A DNA stretch of 64,000 bases, from positions 38,817,005-38,881,004 of the forward strand of contig CM057224.1 of assembly GCA_029891385.1 (NCBI GenBank). The letters run 5' to 3'. The notes beneath the pieces were generated by a model. It was not told the DNA's origin. It searched no databases and was given only the letters and a program-made list of their open reading frames with translations. The stretch's first letter is position 1. Each line of letters begins with the position of its first letter. This document shows, one piece after another, positions 44,166 through 54,500 of the stretch. The position numbers and the translations under genes are program-made. Source of the stretch: Erythroxylum novogranatense. Taxonomy: Eukaryota; Streptophyta; Magnoliopsida; Malpighiales; Erythroxylaceae.

Positions 44166-46239
44166 TGAAATATCCTGCCTCCTAATGTTGGGACCCGATC
44201 TCGGGATCGGACCCCAACCGAAAAAAAGAACGAAAAACAGAAACGAAATGAAATGCGAAGCAAAATGCGGAAACGAAATCAAAGGCAAACGCGTGCGGAA
44301 CGAAATCGAAAACAAAACGCGAATGCGAAAATCGAAGCAGCGGATTTTGAATGAATCAATCGAAAGAACGGAAACTAATCGGAACGAAACGGAAACTCGA
44401 ATAAAACCGAAGCGAAATCGACTGCGAAACGCAAATTGCGTAAGGGAAAAAACTTAATTCCGACATCCGGTAACGAAAACTTTCACAAAGTGTCGCGTTG
44501 GAATCCTACGACTAACTTGGTCCAAACTAATCTGAAATCGGTATAAATTTTTATTTTTTATTTTTTTTGTGTCATTCATATTCTCTTTAATCAATCGCAT
44601 ACAACTCAAAATAATACAATTTCCCATTTGGAAATTCTCCCATTCTAATCTCACTATCCTTTGCCATTAGCTCAAAACACTCTTAATCATGCATATTTTA
44701 ATCGCATCATTAAAAATCTTAATCTTAAACTTATTCTAGCTTACCATAACCCGATTTTATCGAAAATCGAGCAGCATAACGACTGTATTTTGAACAGCCC
44801 AAAAATCTGCAGATAAAAAATACACACTTCTAAAATCACATCCAACCATAACAACCATCATCGGACCTCCCGTCTGGAATTTCCAGCAGAAACAACGCAA
44901 ACCAATAACTACACCACTTCAATAATTCTCAAACCAAAATCTATCATCGAACTCAATCTCATTCATATACATCTCACGTCAAAATACAAATGCAAGATTC
45001 AATCTAATCCACTCATATTCATCAAAGAATCATAACTCATATCCCAAAATCATACACAACCCAACTATATACATTAATTCATAATTCATGTACATCATCA
45101 AACCAAAATGGCATTTTCAAGCCACGATACAAAACCAAATGCCAAAATCTCAACTAACCCTATTACAGAAACATGCAAAAATGATGTCTTGACCGTCTTC
45201 ATTCGATCTCCTGCTCGAAACCTGGAGATGGGGATGAAAAGTGGGGTGAGCTTGACAGCTCAATGGGTACCACATTTGTAAAATAAAACATAAGCAGAAA
45301 TCATTTTTTACAAAGTTTTTCCCAAAGGCTTATTTTTCAAACTTCTCAACTTTTGAAACGTTCATAAATAATTTCAACGGTTTTTCTCGGTTGAAACCCT
45401 TAATTTCTTATTGCTCAAACTTCTCGAATTCTTTGTTTTCACACTTCATAAATAACTTCAAAACATGCATGCAGCACATAATAATGCATTACAAAGTAAC
45501 AAGTCAAAAACACATAACAAACGGAACGTACTGCACATTCCCGCATAGCGGTCATGTGCAGACGTGAACGGAGGGGAGTCTGAAATCGAAGCTCCTATGC
45601 CACTAGCGGGCAGTCGGGAGAAGGCTATCAGAGGGAGACCAGTGCACTGACTCATATGGAGGGGACCTAACCAAACCCACATAATACACATAATCAAAAA
45701 AGAAAATTCGGATTGTCCGAAGGCATATTTCGAAATCTTGATTTTCAAATCGTGTCTAACTAGACACACTGACATTCACAACTACACATAATTTCATGTA
45801 GCAATTACATAACACATTCCCAATCATTCAAGAATGCACAATTTCCAAGACATTTAAACAAAATACCATTCTCATGTTAGAATCTCACACATTTAAACAC
45901 AAAGAATGCAAGCATCATAGTAATTTCTTAGAATCATAAATCAAACAATTTTTTCTAATTTATCAATTCAAACAATTTTCATAATTATTAATTCATTCGA
46001 AACTTCATCAATTAATCAAATCATTCAAAATCAAGAATGTAAACAATTAAAACATTTTATTCAAATCATCCAAACCATTTTCATAATTTCTCAAATTTAT
46101 CGAAAATAACAAATCGAACAATTTAAACAATTTCTTAAATCATTACAAAATCATCGAATTTCAGAATGTTTACTTTTTCAATCAATTTCACAAATCAGTT
46201 GAAAACAAGAAATTGAACCTTTGATCATTTTTCGTAATT

Positions 46240-46904
46240 TCGAAATTTTCTTCGCTTATCAAACATTTTAAAACTTGTAACTATTCTATAAAAAAAACAT
46301 TCGAACTTAAAACTTTCAGTTTCTCAAATCATTAAACATATAACAAATTTCTCAAATTATTCCATAAACAAGGACTTTAATCATATGAAAATCAAAATTG
46401 TCAAACATTTACACCAACATTATTTTATAAACAATTCTAAAGCATTCGGAAATCTTAATTTTTCAAACACTTTCATTCCAAAGTATTCAGAAATAATAAA
46501 ATTTTTAAACATTTTCATAAACAACAATTTATAATTAATTTCAAAGTATTTGGAAATCATAAATTTTCAAACCTTTTCATAAACCATATTTCTAAACAAT
46601 TTCAAAAGCATTTTCAGGAATCAAAATCTTCCAAATATATTCGGAAATCATAATTTTTCAAACCTTTACATAAACTATATTTTATAAACACTTTCAAAAT
46701 CTTCAAAATCATACCTTTTTTTTCAAACCGCTACATAAACGATATTTTTATAACAATTTCAAAGCTTTGAAATCATAGTTATTCAAGCACTTTCATAACC
46801 AATAGTTTTATAAAATTTTAAAGCATTAACTTTCATCATTCAAACCCAAAAATGTCTCAATTATCAACTATCAAAGAATGCAACATTTGTCAAAAGTTAA
46901 CAAT
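46240..46904. repeat. AT-rich minisatellite, about 80-90-bp degenerate units
   Basis: Repeated words TTTTATAAACA, TTTCAAAGCATT, CGGAAATCATAATTTTTCAA and ACCTTTACATAAAC recur in order with strong degeneracy over about 660 bp. Confidence 0.75.
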
Positions 46905-47545
46905 TCATTGATTTATTTCAGAAATTCTATCAATTTATCAAAATCATACTAAACAATAACAATTCAAAATACTTTCTTTCTTGATTTTTCGAAAATATAA
47001 ACAATAAACTTCCAAAACTTTTGTTTCTTCTAGATCTTTCATAAACAACCAAACAATCATTTAATTTCATCAAAATAGTCAAAACAATATTTTTCGAAAA
47101 CAACAATTAAAAATCCATTCACTTTCTTAATTCCTCAAGAACACACACAAAGCTTATAATTCGAAATATAAATACATTACCCACCTCGAATCCTTGCTAG
47201 GAACTTGTCCAAAGCAGCAAGTCTCCAAGTCTTTCTTCTTTCCTCAATTCTAAAATTACCTAAGCCATAATCATCCAAAATTAACATCATAATTAACATA
47301 ATCCTCAAAATTGACTGTAGGAAATCTATAAATATCATAGTTCCAAGCTCTCTATAGCAATAATTTCGAAAATACCCAAATCACAAAATTGGGCATAACC
47401 CTAATCATCCAAAATTAAGCATAATCTCTTCAATTCACCGTAGAAAACTCAATCCCATAACATCCTTAACCTATCTAAACCAAAAACTCATCAAAAGCTT
47501 CAAAATCAAAAACTTCTCTCTCTTACCTTTTTCTCCTCCATTTCG

Positions 47546-47557
47546 GTATTTATAGGC
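47546..47557 (-). promoter_or_regulatory. TATA box of LTR F
   Basis: Minus strand CCTATAAATACC, followed by a CT-rich to GA-rich leader with AAAAAGGTAAGAG, a donor-like site, near 47520. Confidence 0.5.
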
Positions 47558-48172
47558 TCCAAAGGAAACTTCCATGCTCTTCCCTCCTTTCCTCTTGAAG
47601 CAAGATCGAAAACTCCTAAGAAATCCATGGAAAAACCGAAACTTTCACTTTCCTTCTTCTTCTCCTCCATCGCTGACCATCTCTCTTCTCTCTTTCTCTC
47701 TTTCTCTCTCCGTTTATTTTCTTTTTATTTTGTTAAGTATTGTGACTTTGCTGCTTCTTAAAACGACAGTAGCACATGCTCCTTCATTTAATGAGCAAAA
47801 TGACTATTATGCCCTTCATTTAGCCTTTAAAAACTGACATTTTGCGTCCAAAATTTGATCAGGAAAATGACATAATTTGGCACAACTTTCTTCTAAAAAA
47901 ATGTTCCTCTATGTCTCATATTTAAAATGACACCAAAAACACTCAAATCGGTTAAGAAACGAAGGAGTTATGGCCAAAATACGTGTTCAGCTCTTACTAA
48001 TCCGAGACTGAACATTAATCCAACTTCAATCCAGAATTTGAAAATCTTAGGGACTAAATTGGAATTCGATCCCTTCACATGATTTGTAGTCCCATGTCTA
48101 AATTTTATTTTTTCTTAAGAATTGACTCAATCGGATCTCTACAGCTCCCGAATTTCTCAAAATACTGAACCA

Positions 48173-48420
48173 TACCGTTACATAAACTATATTTTATAAA
48201 CACTTTCAAAAATCTTCGAAAATCATACCTTTTTTATTCAAACCTTTACATAAACGATATTTTTATAACAATTTCGAAAGCTTTCGGAAATCATAGTTAT
48301 TCAAGCACTTTCATAACCAATAGTTTTATAAAATTTTAAAACATTAACTTTCATCATTCTAACCCAAAAATGTCTCAATTATCAACTATCAAAGAATGCA
48401 ACATTTGTCAAAAGTTAATG
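48173..48420. repeat. Duplicated segment of LTR F (copy of 46667-46904)
   Basis: About 245 bp nearly identical to 46667-46904, including TTATTCAAGCACTTTCATAA and ATGTCTCAATTATCAACTAT. It sits 1.5 kb away in the same orientation and ends at the same TTGTCAAAAGTTAA, and so marks an unequal exchange or patch insertion. Confidence 0.88.
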
Positions 48421-48559
48421 TTGGACCAATGGTGGTTGACAAATTAAATCTTACTTAAGTTTTTATAATAATAAAATATATAGAATTGGTTAAGAAATTT
48501 ATTTCAGGTGTTTTGGATTGAAAGAAATTTAGAAGACATTATAAATCATTGAGGAATCA
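48421..48559. other. Unassigned 139-bp spacer
   Basis: Begins TGTTGGACCAATGGTGGTTG. It lies between the duplicated F segment and the truncated LTR of copia D. I see no partner for it in the window. Confidence 0.4.
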
Positions 48560-49101
48560 ACAAGGAATGGAGTCAAAGCACAGAATCAGTATCCAAGATA
48601 TCCTTGAGCACCTCAAGTCTAAGGATACTTGCACCATTGCTATGATGAGATTATCACTGACATTAGAATAGGACATCCATGTGATGATCTCATAGCAGGT
48701 CATCCAATGTACTTACTACCTCTAGTAAGCATCCACATCTAAACCCTAAATATCTCATATTTACGACTTCGAGATCCACCGCTGATCAAATCAAGGAGCT
48801 TGAGATGTGCTAGTCTCTCGGATTACCGATGTCCAGTCTCAAGAATCCTATGACTAGGATAATTTAGATACTGACATAATTGCACATGATAGGAATCTCA
48901 GTAGTATGATCACATCACAATTTCCTTCATGCTATGTCATATATCATGGACTTCATTAATTTGCTTATAGATCAATATCTATTCATAAATAATGAACAGC
49001 AAGTTAATGAAATATGCCTTTCTTTATTTATTCATAAAGAATGTACACAACTTTGTATAAAATGCGCTAAAAGCGATTGCCTTCAGGGCACTACTCTAAC
49101 A
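48560..49101 (-). repeat. Partial 3' LTR of copia D
   Basis: Matches 35693-36237 of copia B (CAACAAGGAATGGAGTCAAA onward). It ends CTCTAACA directly before the polypurine tract, so on minus the LTR starts TGTTAGAGTAG, the usual start for this copia type. It lacks the 114-bp palindrome extension of B. Confidence 0.88.
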
Positions 49102-49123
49102 ATCTCCCACTTGACCTAAAGCC
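49102..49123 (-). other. Polypurine tract of copia D
   Basis: Minus-strand GGTCAAGTGGGAGAT beside the LTR end, identical to that of B. Confidence 0.9.
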
Positions 49124-49203
49124 AATCGCCTTGATATCTAATACCATAGGCGAGTACATGAGAATCAAAACTCTTTTGTGATAATGGCTTTGTCAACGGA
49201 TCA

Positions 49204-49611
49204 TCAATATTCTGCCGGGTGGGAATTCTCTCGATCCGACATCACCGCCCTATGATCTCCCCGATCGATGATATCTGCGAGTACGTATTTGGATCGTTGA
49301 TGAGACCTTGGTTCTTTCGCCTGCACAATAGTCCCATTGTTGTCACAATACAACTGTATGGACCCATCATTGCTAGGAACCACACTAAGTTCAGTAATGA
49401 ACTTCTTGATCCAAACTGCTTCCTTTGCTGCTTCTGAAGTGGCAATGTACTCTGCCTCGATTGTTGAATCGGCAGTTGTCTCTTGCTTGGAACTCTTCCA
49501 ACTAACTGCCCCGCAATTCAGTGTGAATACATAACCTGATTGAGATTTGGAATCATCCTTATCATATTGAAAATCGCATCTGATACCCGCCACCGGAGAT
49601 CTCCATCCCAT
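49204..49611 (-). CDS. RNase H segment of copia D
   Basis: 135 codons on minus. [39 protein letters not shown] (with the catalytic Glu in EAEY), [20 protein letters not shown] and [17 protein letters not shown] are all readable. The start is internal to the domain, since the real protein is a Gag-Pol polyprotein. The last 20 residues after KYVLADI look out of frame. Confidence 0.8.
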   Translation of the reverse strand: MGWRSPVAGIRCDFQYDKDDSKSQSGYVFTLNCGAVSWKSSKQETTADSTIEAEYIATSEAAKEAVWIKKFITELSVVPSNDGSIQLYCDNNGTIVQAKEPRSHQRSKYVLADIIDRGDHRAVMSDRENSHPAEY

Positions 49612-49646
49612 ATATCAAGAAAACATCCTTAGTCCTTCGCAAGTAC

Positions 49647-49895
49647 TTAAGGATATTCTTGATACCACCCAAAGGACCTCACCAGATCCGATTGGTATCC
49701 GCCAGAATACTTAGAGCATATGATACATCGGGTCTCGTATATAGCATTGCATACATGATAGATCCTACCGCAGATGCATACGGGATCATATTCATGCATC
49801 CTCTCATCTTGTGTCTTAGGACACATAGATTTCGAGAGTGTTATCCCATGAGTCACGGAAGGTACCTCTCTTGGATTGCTCCATGCTAAACCTTT
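49647..49895 (-). pseudogene. Reverse transcriptase to RNase H connection of copia D
   Basis: Minus-strand pieces HGITLSKSMCPKTQDERMHE and YDPVCICGRIYHVCNAIYET correspond to the linker after the reverse transcriptase (family: SKTQCPKTQ, then YASAVGSIMYAM-like sequence). Frame changes separate it from both neighbours. Confidence 0.7.
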
Positions 49896-50405
49896 TCAAA
49901 GATCTTGTCTATGTATCGTTGATTGTGAAAGACCAAGCAACCTTTTTGATCTATCTCTATAGATCCTTATCCCAAGGATATAAGTTGCTTCACCAAGGTC
50001 TTTCATGGCAAATTGTTTAGACAACCAAATCTTGACTGATTGTAGCATAGAGACATCGTTTCCTAGCAATAATATGTCATCTACATATAGCACAAGGAAT
50101 ACGATTGCAGTCCCATTAACCTTCTTATACACACAGTGTTCATCCGGATTTTGTGAGAAACCAAACTCTTTGATTACCTCATCAAAACAGATATCCCAAC
50201 TCCTGGATGCTTGTTTCAATCCATAGATAGATTTCTGAAGCTTGTATACCATTTCGCCATCATAGGAGGTGAAGCCCTCAGGTTGTGTCATATACACATC
50301 CTCAGCTAGATTTCCATTTAGGAAAGCTGTCTTCACATCCATTTGCCATATCTCATAGTCATAATGAGTGGCAATGGCTAGGAGTATTCTAATGGATTTA
50401 AGCAT
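49896..50405 (-). CDS. Reverse transcriptase core of copia D
   Basis: 169 codons on minus, beginning at an internal Met of the polyprotein. LKSIRILLAIATHYDYEIWQ and MDVKTAFLNGNL (first catalytic Asp at 23), MTQPEGF (39-45), SIYGLKQASRSW (59-70), then FLVLYVDDILLLGNDV with the catalytic pair at 109-110, and LSKQFAMKDLGEATYILGIR. All catalytic residues are intact. The frame changes near STIHRQDL at the C-terminus. This is the best-preserved copia reverse transcriptase in the window. Confidence 0.88.
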   Translation of the reverse strand: MLKSIRILLAIATHYDYEIWQMDVKTAFLNGNLAEDVYMTQPEGFTSYDGEMVYKLQKSIYGLKQASRSWDICFDEVIKEFGFSQNPDEHCVYKKVNGTAIVFLVLYVDDILLLGNDVSMLQSVKIWLSKQFAMKDLGEATYILGIRIYRDRSKRLLGLSQSTIHRQDL

Positions 50406-50712
50406 TGCTCTCGGTCAAGGTCTCGTCAGAGTCAACTCCTTGTCTTTGACGAAAGCCTTTAGCCACAAGCCTTGCTTTATAGGTAATTACATTACCATCC
50501 ATGTCGGTTTTCTTTTTGAAAACCCATTTGTATCCTATGGGTTTGATTCCTTCGGGTGCCTCAACCAAAGTCCATACTTGGTTTTCATACATGGAATCCA
50601 TTTCAGCCTTCATGACATGAAGCCATTTCTCAGACTCTGAACTCTTCAGAACCTCTTCATAGGTGGTAGGCTCATCATCTTCTATGAGCAATACGTCATT
50701 CTGTTCATTCAC
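50398..50712 (-). CDS. Reverse transcriptase N-terminal segment of copia D
   Basis: 104 codons on minus: NEQNDVLLIEDDEPTTYEEV, then KAEMDSMYENQVWTLVEAPE, KWVFKKKTDMDG, and TYKARLVAKGFRQRQGVDSD. This is the start of the copia reverse-transcriptase domain. A shift near 50400 separates it from the core; the two frames overlap by a few bases. Confidence 0.85.
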   Translation of the reverse strand: MNEQNDVLLIEDDEPTTYEEVLKSSESEKWLHVMKAEMDSMYENQVWTLVEAPEGIKPIGYKWVFKKKTDMDGNVITYKARLVAKGFRQRQGVDSDETLTESNA

Positions 50713-50842
50713 GAGAAATCCATATCTCTCGGGAACAGAGCGTATCCTCGTGACCTACTTAACTTCGTGTGTTGTAGAAGGTTGAATCACATTTCATCTC
50801 AGATAAGTCACGCTTTGAGTTCAGCGATTGATCTGCGTCTTT

Positions 50843-51028
50843 TCAAGCATCCTGAATTTCTTCAAGCTCAATTTTGCTCCCATTGTCTTCTTGTAAAAGA
50901 AACTCTTTCTCTAAAAAGACAGCATGCTTCGAAACAAACACCTTTTGTTCCTCAGCAAGGTAGAATTGATATCCCATTGTTTCTTTAGGATATCCTACGA
51001 ATGCAGACACTTGTCGACTTTGCATCAA
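50843..51028 (-). pseudogene. Integrase C-terminal piece of copia D
   Basis: Minus: FVGYPKETMGYQFYLAEEQK, then VFVSKHAVFLEKEFL, the conserved segment after the integrase core in this copia type. It is in a different frame from 50985-51464. Confidence 0.8.
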
Positions 51029-51464
51029 GTTTATCTGACTGTATCCGCTTCACATAAGCAGGACAACCCCAAACTTTCAAATGAGTAAGATAGGGTCTTT
51101 TGTTAGTCCACATCTCATATGGAGTAACATCAACTGTCTTTGATGGAACTCTATTTAACAAGTAAACAGCTGTCTCGATTGCATATCCACAAAAGGATTT
51201 TGGTAACTTTGCAAAGCCCATCATTGATCGTACCATGTCTAACAAGGTTCGATTTCTCCTTTCTTCCACACCATTATGCTGTGGTGTGTAAGGAGGAGTC
51301 CATTGAGATAAAATCCCATTATCTCTGAGATAATCCAAAAACTCTTGGTCTAAGTATTCCCCACCACGATCTGATCGTAATGTCTTGATACTTTTCCCAA
51401 GTTGGTTTTCTACTTCATTTCTGAATTGTTTGAACTTTTCAAATGCTTCAGATTTGTATCTCAT
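50985..51464 (-). CDS. Integrase core of copia D
   Basis: 159 codons on minus. KSIKTLRSDRGGEYLDQEFL contains the second catalytic Asp (residue 32), and TPQHNGVEERRNRTLLDMVR the catalytic Glu. Then come KLPKSFCGYAIETAVYLLNR, VPSKTVDVTPYEMWTNKRP and LKVWGCPAYVKR. The first catalytic Asp lies in another frame near 51540-51560 (LIHSDVC). The N-terminal zinc site is deleted. Confidence 0.85.
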   Translation of the reverse strand: MRYKSEAFEKFKQFRNEVENQLGKSIKTLRSDRGGEYLDQEFLDYLRDNGILSQWTPPYTPQHNGVEERRNRTLLDMVRSMMGFAKLPKSFCGYAIETAVYLLNRVPSKTVDVTPYEMWTNKRPYLTHLKVWGCPAYVKRIQSDKLDAKSTSVCIRRIS

Positions 51465-51660
51465 CGAATCTGGTACCCATATCGAGAATAATCATCGATA
51501 AAGGTAATGAAGTAAAGACAACCACTTCTGGCATGGATGGACATCGGATCACATACATCTGAATGTATTAGGTCTAATACTCCAGTCGCTCGTTCACCCT
51601 TTCCTTTAAAGGGTAATTTAGTCATCTTGGCTAGACTTCCTTTCGGTTTCTTAGACCTTT
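51465..51660 (-). pseudogene. Integrase N-terminal side and gag-integrase deletion junction of copia D
   Basis: Minus-strand frames read KMTKLPFKGKGERATGVLDL, HSDVCDPMSVHARSG and ITFIDDYSRYGY. About 10 residues upstream the sequence is gag linker (KKPKGSLA), so the nucleocapsid knuckle, protease and gag-pre-integrase zinc site have been removed by a deletion at about 51630. Confidence 0.78.
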
Positions 51661-52313
51661 TCTTCTTTAGATTCTTTTTCTTTGACCAGAAGAAGAGGAT
51701 GCCACCATAAGCACTTGCTTGCTATCCTTCTTGATAGCTTGCTCTGCTGTCTTGAGCAGATTGATCAACTCAGGGATTGTCGTGGATATTTGGTTCATCC
51801 GATAGTTTAACACAAACTGTGAATAACTATCAGGCAATCCAACTAGAATTAAGTCAACACTTAATTCATAATCCATAACAAAACCTAAGACGACCAACCT
51901 CTCAATATACCCATTCATCTTCATGCATCTTTGCTAGATGAACCCGAGTCATCTTAGTAGTGAAGAGTAGCCTCGAGGTCTCGAACCTTTCGCATCGAGC
52001 TTGCTCATCAAACAGCTCCCTAAGATGAAACACTATGGTATTAGCATCCATAGACTCATGCTGCTTCTGCAGCTCTGGTGACATCGAGGCAAGCATAATG
52101 CAGGTAGCCATGTCACTATCTTTAAGATGCTTACGATATGCTTTCTGATCCTCATCGAAGCATCGTGCAGTGGATCGGAAGTGGAACATCTAGGACATAT
52201 CCTAGTTCCTCAGACCTGAGAACAATTCTCAAATTTCTCAGCCAATCTAGAAAGTTAGGTCCAGTTAATTTGTTCGAGTCCATTAGTGAGCGCAAATTCA
52301 CACTGGAAGTCAT
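51661..52313 (-). pseudogene. gag (capsid) of copia D
   Basis: The minus-strand ATG at 52313 starts MTSSVNLRSLMDSNKLTGPN, then FLDWLRNLRIVLRSE. A frame change near 52190 is followed by 51902-52189 (KHLKDSDMATCIMLASMSPE, HLRELFDEQARCERFETSRL) and then 51667-51924 (GYIERLVVLGFVMDYELSVD, LILVGLPDSYSQFVLNYRMN). This is the copia gag fold (UBN2/DUF4219 type) that builds the particle shell. The zinc knuckle is missing. Confidence 0.82.
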
Positions 52314-52500
52314 CTTCAATAACCTAAAGGGAAAGAGAGAAAGAATGTTAGAATAGAATTACATGCATGATCATAAGGACTTGAATGACATGCATATGGC
52401 TCCCACTAGTTTCAAAGAATCCATAACCCTCAGTACGAATCCAAGAAACATTATGACAAAATGTCCTAGTGGGTCGATATCCGACATTACTAAAATGACC

Positions 52501-52882
52501 TTGGGTTTACCCAACAAACCACCTTAGGTCAATCGGTAGGTATCGGTCATACCAATTGCATCATAGATATCCGACATTACTAAAATGACCTTGGGTTTAC
52601 CCAACAAGCCACTTTAGATCTATCGCCAGTATCGGTCATACCATTTGCTTCATAGATGCAACTATCGACTAGTGCTATCAACTCGTGATGTATGCACACA
52701 CATTGGGTTATCAACTCTTGATGCGCTGCATATCCGATGCACACTTGCCCAATTTCGTCTCATCCCACGCTGACCTTGAGTTTACTCAACAAATCAACGC
52801 TTAGTGAAAACCACCCATTAATCCGAAAATCTTATTTTCATGGTTCAATATATCCAGATAGAGTGAGCTTGGGTTTATCCAA
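52501..52882 (-). repeat. Periodic hairpin repeats in the leader of copia D
   Basis: Plus-strand hairpins TTGGGTTTACCCAA (52501 and 52591), TTGAGTTTACTCAA (52776) and TTGGGTTTATCCAA (52869), at 90-, 185- and 93-bp steps. The first two lie in a clear 90-bp tandem repeat (GATATCCGACATTACTAAAA at 52476 and 52566). Confidence 0.85.
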
Positions 52883-53091
52883 CAACCCAACTCTATAAGA
52901 ACTCTGGTTCTCCCCATATTAATGGAAGGCGTTAGTTTTCATATGATGTGTGAGGGTTTCGTGTCTCATCTTCTTCTCCTCCAAGCCGTAGGAATATAGT
53001 CACCATGACTATATGGAATGATTTAGGGTATTTCATCAATCACATTGAGTCTATACCTAAAATCATCCATCATCCCACCTTTGCATGTTGT

Positions 53092-53264
53092 AAGTCGACT
53101 TGTGTATGTGTAAGTCGACTTATGCTAGTGTGTAAGTCGACTTATGCATGTGTAAGTCGACTTATGCAGCTGTGCACGAACAAGTCGACTTGTACCATTG
53201 TGCAAGTCGACTTATGCGTCTACAGTGCACGGACAAGTCGACTTGTGCATGTGTAAGTCGACTT
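53092..53264 (-). repeat. Array of eight AAGTCGACTT palindromes in the leader of copia D
   Basis: Eight perfect copies of the self-complementary decamer AAGTCGACTT in about 173 bp, separated by 9-20 bases rich in ATGCATGTG or TGTGCACG-like words. Spacing varies around 20-30 bp, so the decamer rather than the whole unit is conserved. Confidence 0.95.
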
Positions 53265-54280
53265 ATCCATGTGGAATTGCTATCTAATCGGCTAATTTCT
53301 CAATCCGTGCAGTTCCAATTCACAATACCAAGTGTAATATCCTTTACCTTGATGTACCAACGAAACACTTTCATTGTTGCTTACCATATATAGTCAAACT
53401 ATACAGGAAACACTTGAAATTGATGAATACACTCTTATTCATTTAGAATTCCAAATAATTTGAGAATATCAAACTATCACCCTAAGTATCTCTAGGTAGT
53501 CTAAACTTTATCAAGACTACTTCAGCACATGTCACAAAATTTGTGACGGCCAAAATAATCAAGACAACGAAATACACTAACGAGACGCTAATGTGACACA
53601 TTTGACATCCGAAAAATATTTGGAAACCCAATTTCAAGAAATTCAATTTGGAAAGAATACAACATCAATATAACACATTTTAATCACATTAAAATGATCC
53701 AAGGCATTGGAATTGAAATACACAATTTATCATTCTCAACAAAACACTCAAAGAACTTTCTCAAAACCGCCAAGCTCGTGTTTTGCTTGAAAACTATCAA
53801 ACAATTTCAATAAATTATGAGAAAATTACAGAGGTTACAACATGTTCACAAAATGTTCCATGTATTTTTCAGGATTTATTAGAAGGCCTCATCGTAGGGT
53901 ACGCACCGACACCGTGGGTCGCTCCGCACATATCCTACAAGAAGGAAGTGCTACTCACTAAACTATCGCTAAATACTGCATGGCATCAATACAATTAAAC
54001 CGCAATATGTAAATCACTAAAATTTAAAACCACAATAATAATCTTTCATTTCCTAAAATCAATCCAAAATATAGACAAGTCTATCAGTCCCCTAAAGTCT
54101 CAATACAATAACCCAAAAATGAAACTGATACAAACGTCTATACTAGGTCATCCCCAAAAATCGCCCCAGCTGACCGACCTGTGTGCCTTCGCTTCACTTG
54201 ACCACGCCCTCGCACAGCAGGAAAATCTATCACGGGAGCTAGAGTCCCAGAGACGCTGTCCTGAAAAATATATTGCAATG

Positions 54281-54330
54281 TTGGGTGAGTTTGCGAACTC
54301 AATGAGAAACCATCATCGATGGTTCACCCA
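54281..54330 (-). other. Twin-hairpin module of LTR I
   Basis: On plus: GGGTGAGTTTGCGAACTCA, then ATGAGAAACCATCATCGATG and GTTCACCC. It is the reverse complement of the modules in J and the Tekay-like LTR. Confidence 0.8.
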
Positions 54331-54495
54331 ACTCATGCATATACACATAATATATCACATAGTATACTTTAACGCATATTGGAACACTGAACACAATTTA
54401 CACATTTATACAATAAAATAACTTAGACATGTCACTTCACAATTGTCACATATCACACGCATTCTCAATTTCACTACACAGTCAGATGCATAATG

Positions 54496-54500
54496 TATGC
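54496..54500. repeat. Target-site duplication TATGC, left of J
   Basis: TATGC directly before TGTAACATCCCG; repeated at 63239-63243. Confidence 0.95.

Larger units (their letters stand above)
44186..48172 (-). repeat. LTR F, gypsy type, minus strand, truncated
   Basis: The left edge TGTTGGGACCCG reads on minus as an LTR end GGTCCCAACA, like LTR G. On minus it contains a TATA box CCTATAAATACC (47546-47557), a leader, the AT-rich minisatellite (46240-46900), a GAGCTGTCAAGCTC hairpin with TCTCCAG acceptor-like sequence (about 45225-45275), and a GAAACGAAA-rich tract at 44215-44450. The true 5' end is missing; a duplicated LTR segment follows at 48173. Confidence 0.6.
48560..53883 (-). mobile_element. 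Copia D: truncated Ty1/copia (Angela-like), minus strand
   Basis: A sister of copia B, with collinear LTR end, RNase H, reverse transcriptase, integrase, gag and leader. The 3' LTR is cut at about 48560 and the 5' LTR and primer-binding site are missing; the leader runs directly into LTR I at 53883. An internal deletion joins gag to integrase, removing the zinc knuckle, protease and the N-terminal integrase zinc site. Confidence 0.88.
52314..53883 (-). other. Leader (5' untranslated) region of copia D
   Basis: About 1.6 kb, homologous to the B leader. It contains the hairpin series (52501-52882) and the palindrome array (53092-53264). At 53883 homology to B stops and LTR I begins. Confidence 0.8.
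53884..54500 (-). repeat. LTR I, gypsy type, minus strand (3' part)
   Basis: Reverse complement resembles the end of the Tekay-like LTR: GTGCGGAGCGACC and GTGCGTACCC near the end, TTTTTCAG|GACAG (acceptor-like; plus-strand CT at 54261-54262), and the twin-hairpin module at 54281-54330. It is interrupted at 54500 by element J and continues at 63239. Confidence 0.75.

Noticed and set aside
44137..44457. Plus-strand Lys/Arg/Asn/Glu-rich frame of 106 codons
   Set aside because: It derives from the polypurine tract and the GAAACGAAA-type low-complexity run of LTR F.
53092..53264. CRISPR-like array
   Set aside because: The repeat is a 10-base palindrome with short, irregular, similar spacers in a plant retrotransposon leader; there are no cas genes and no prokaryotic context.
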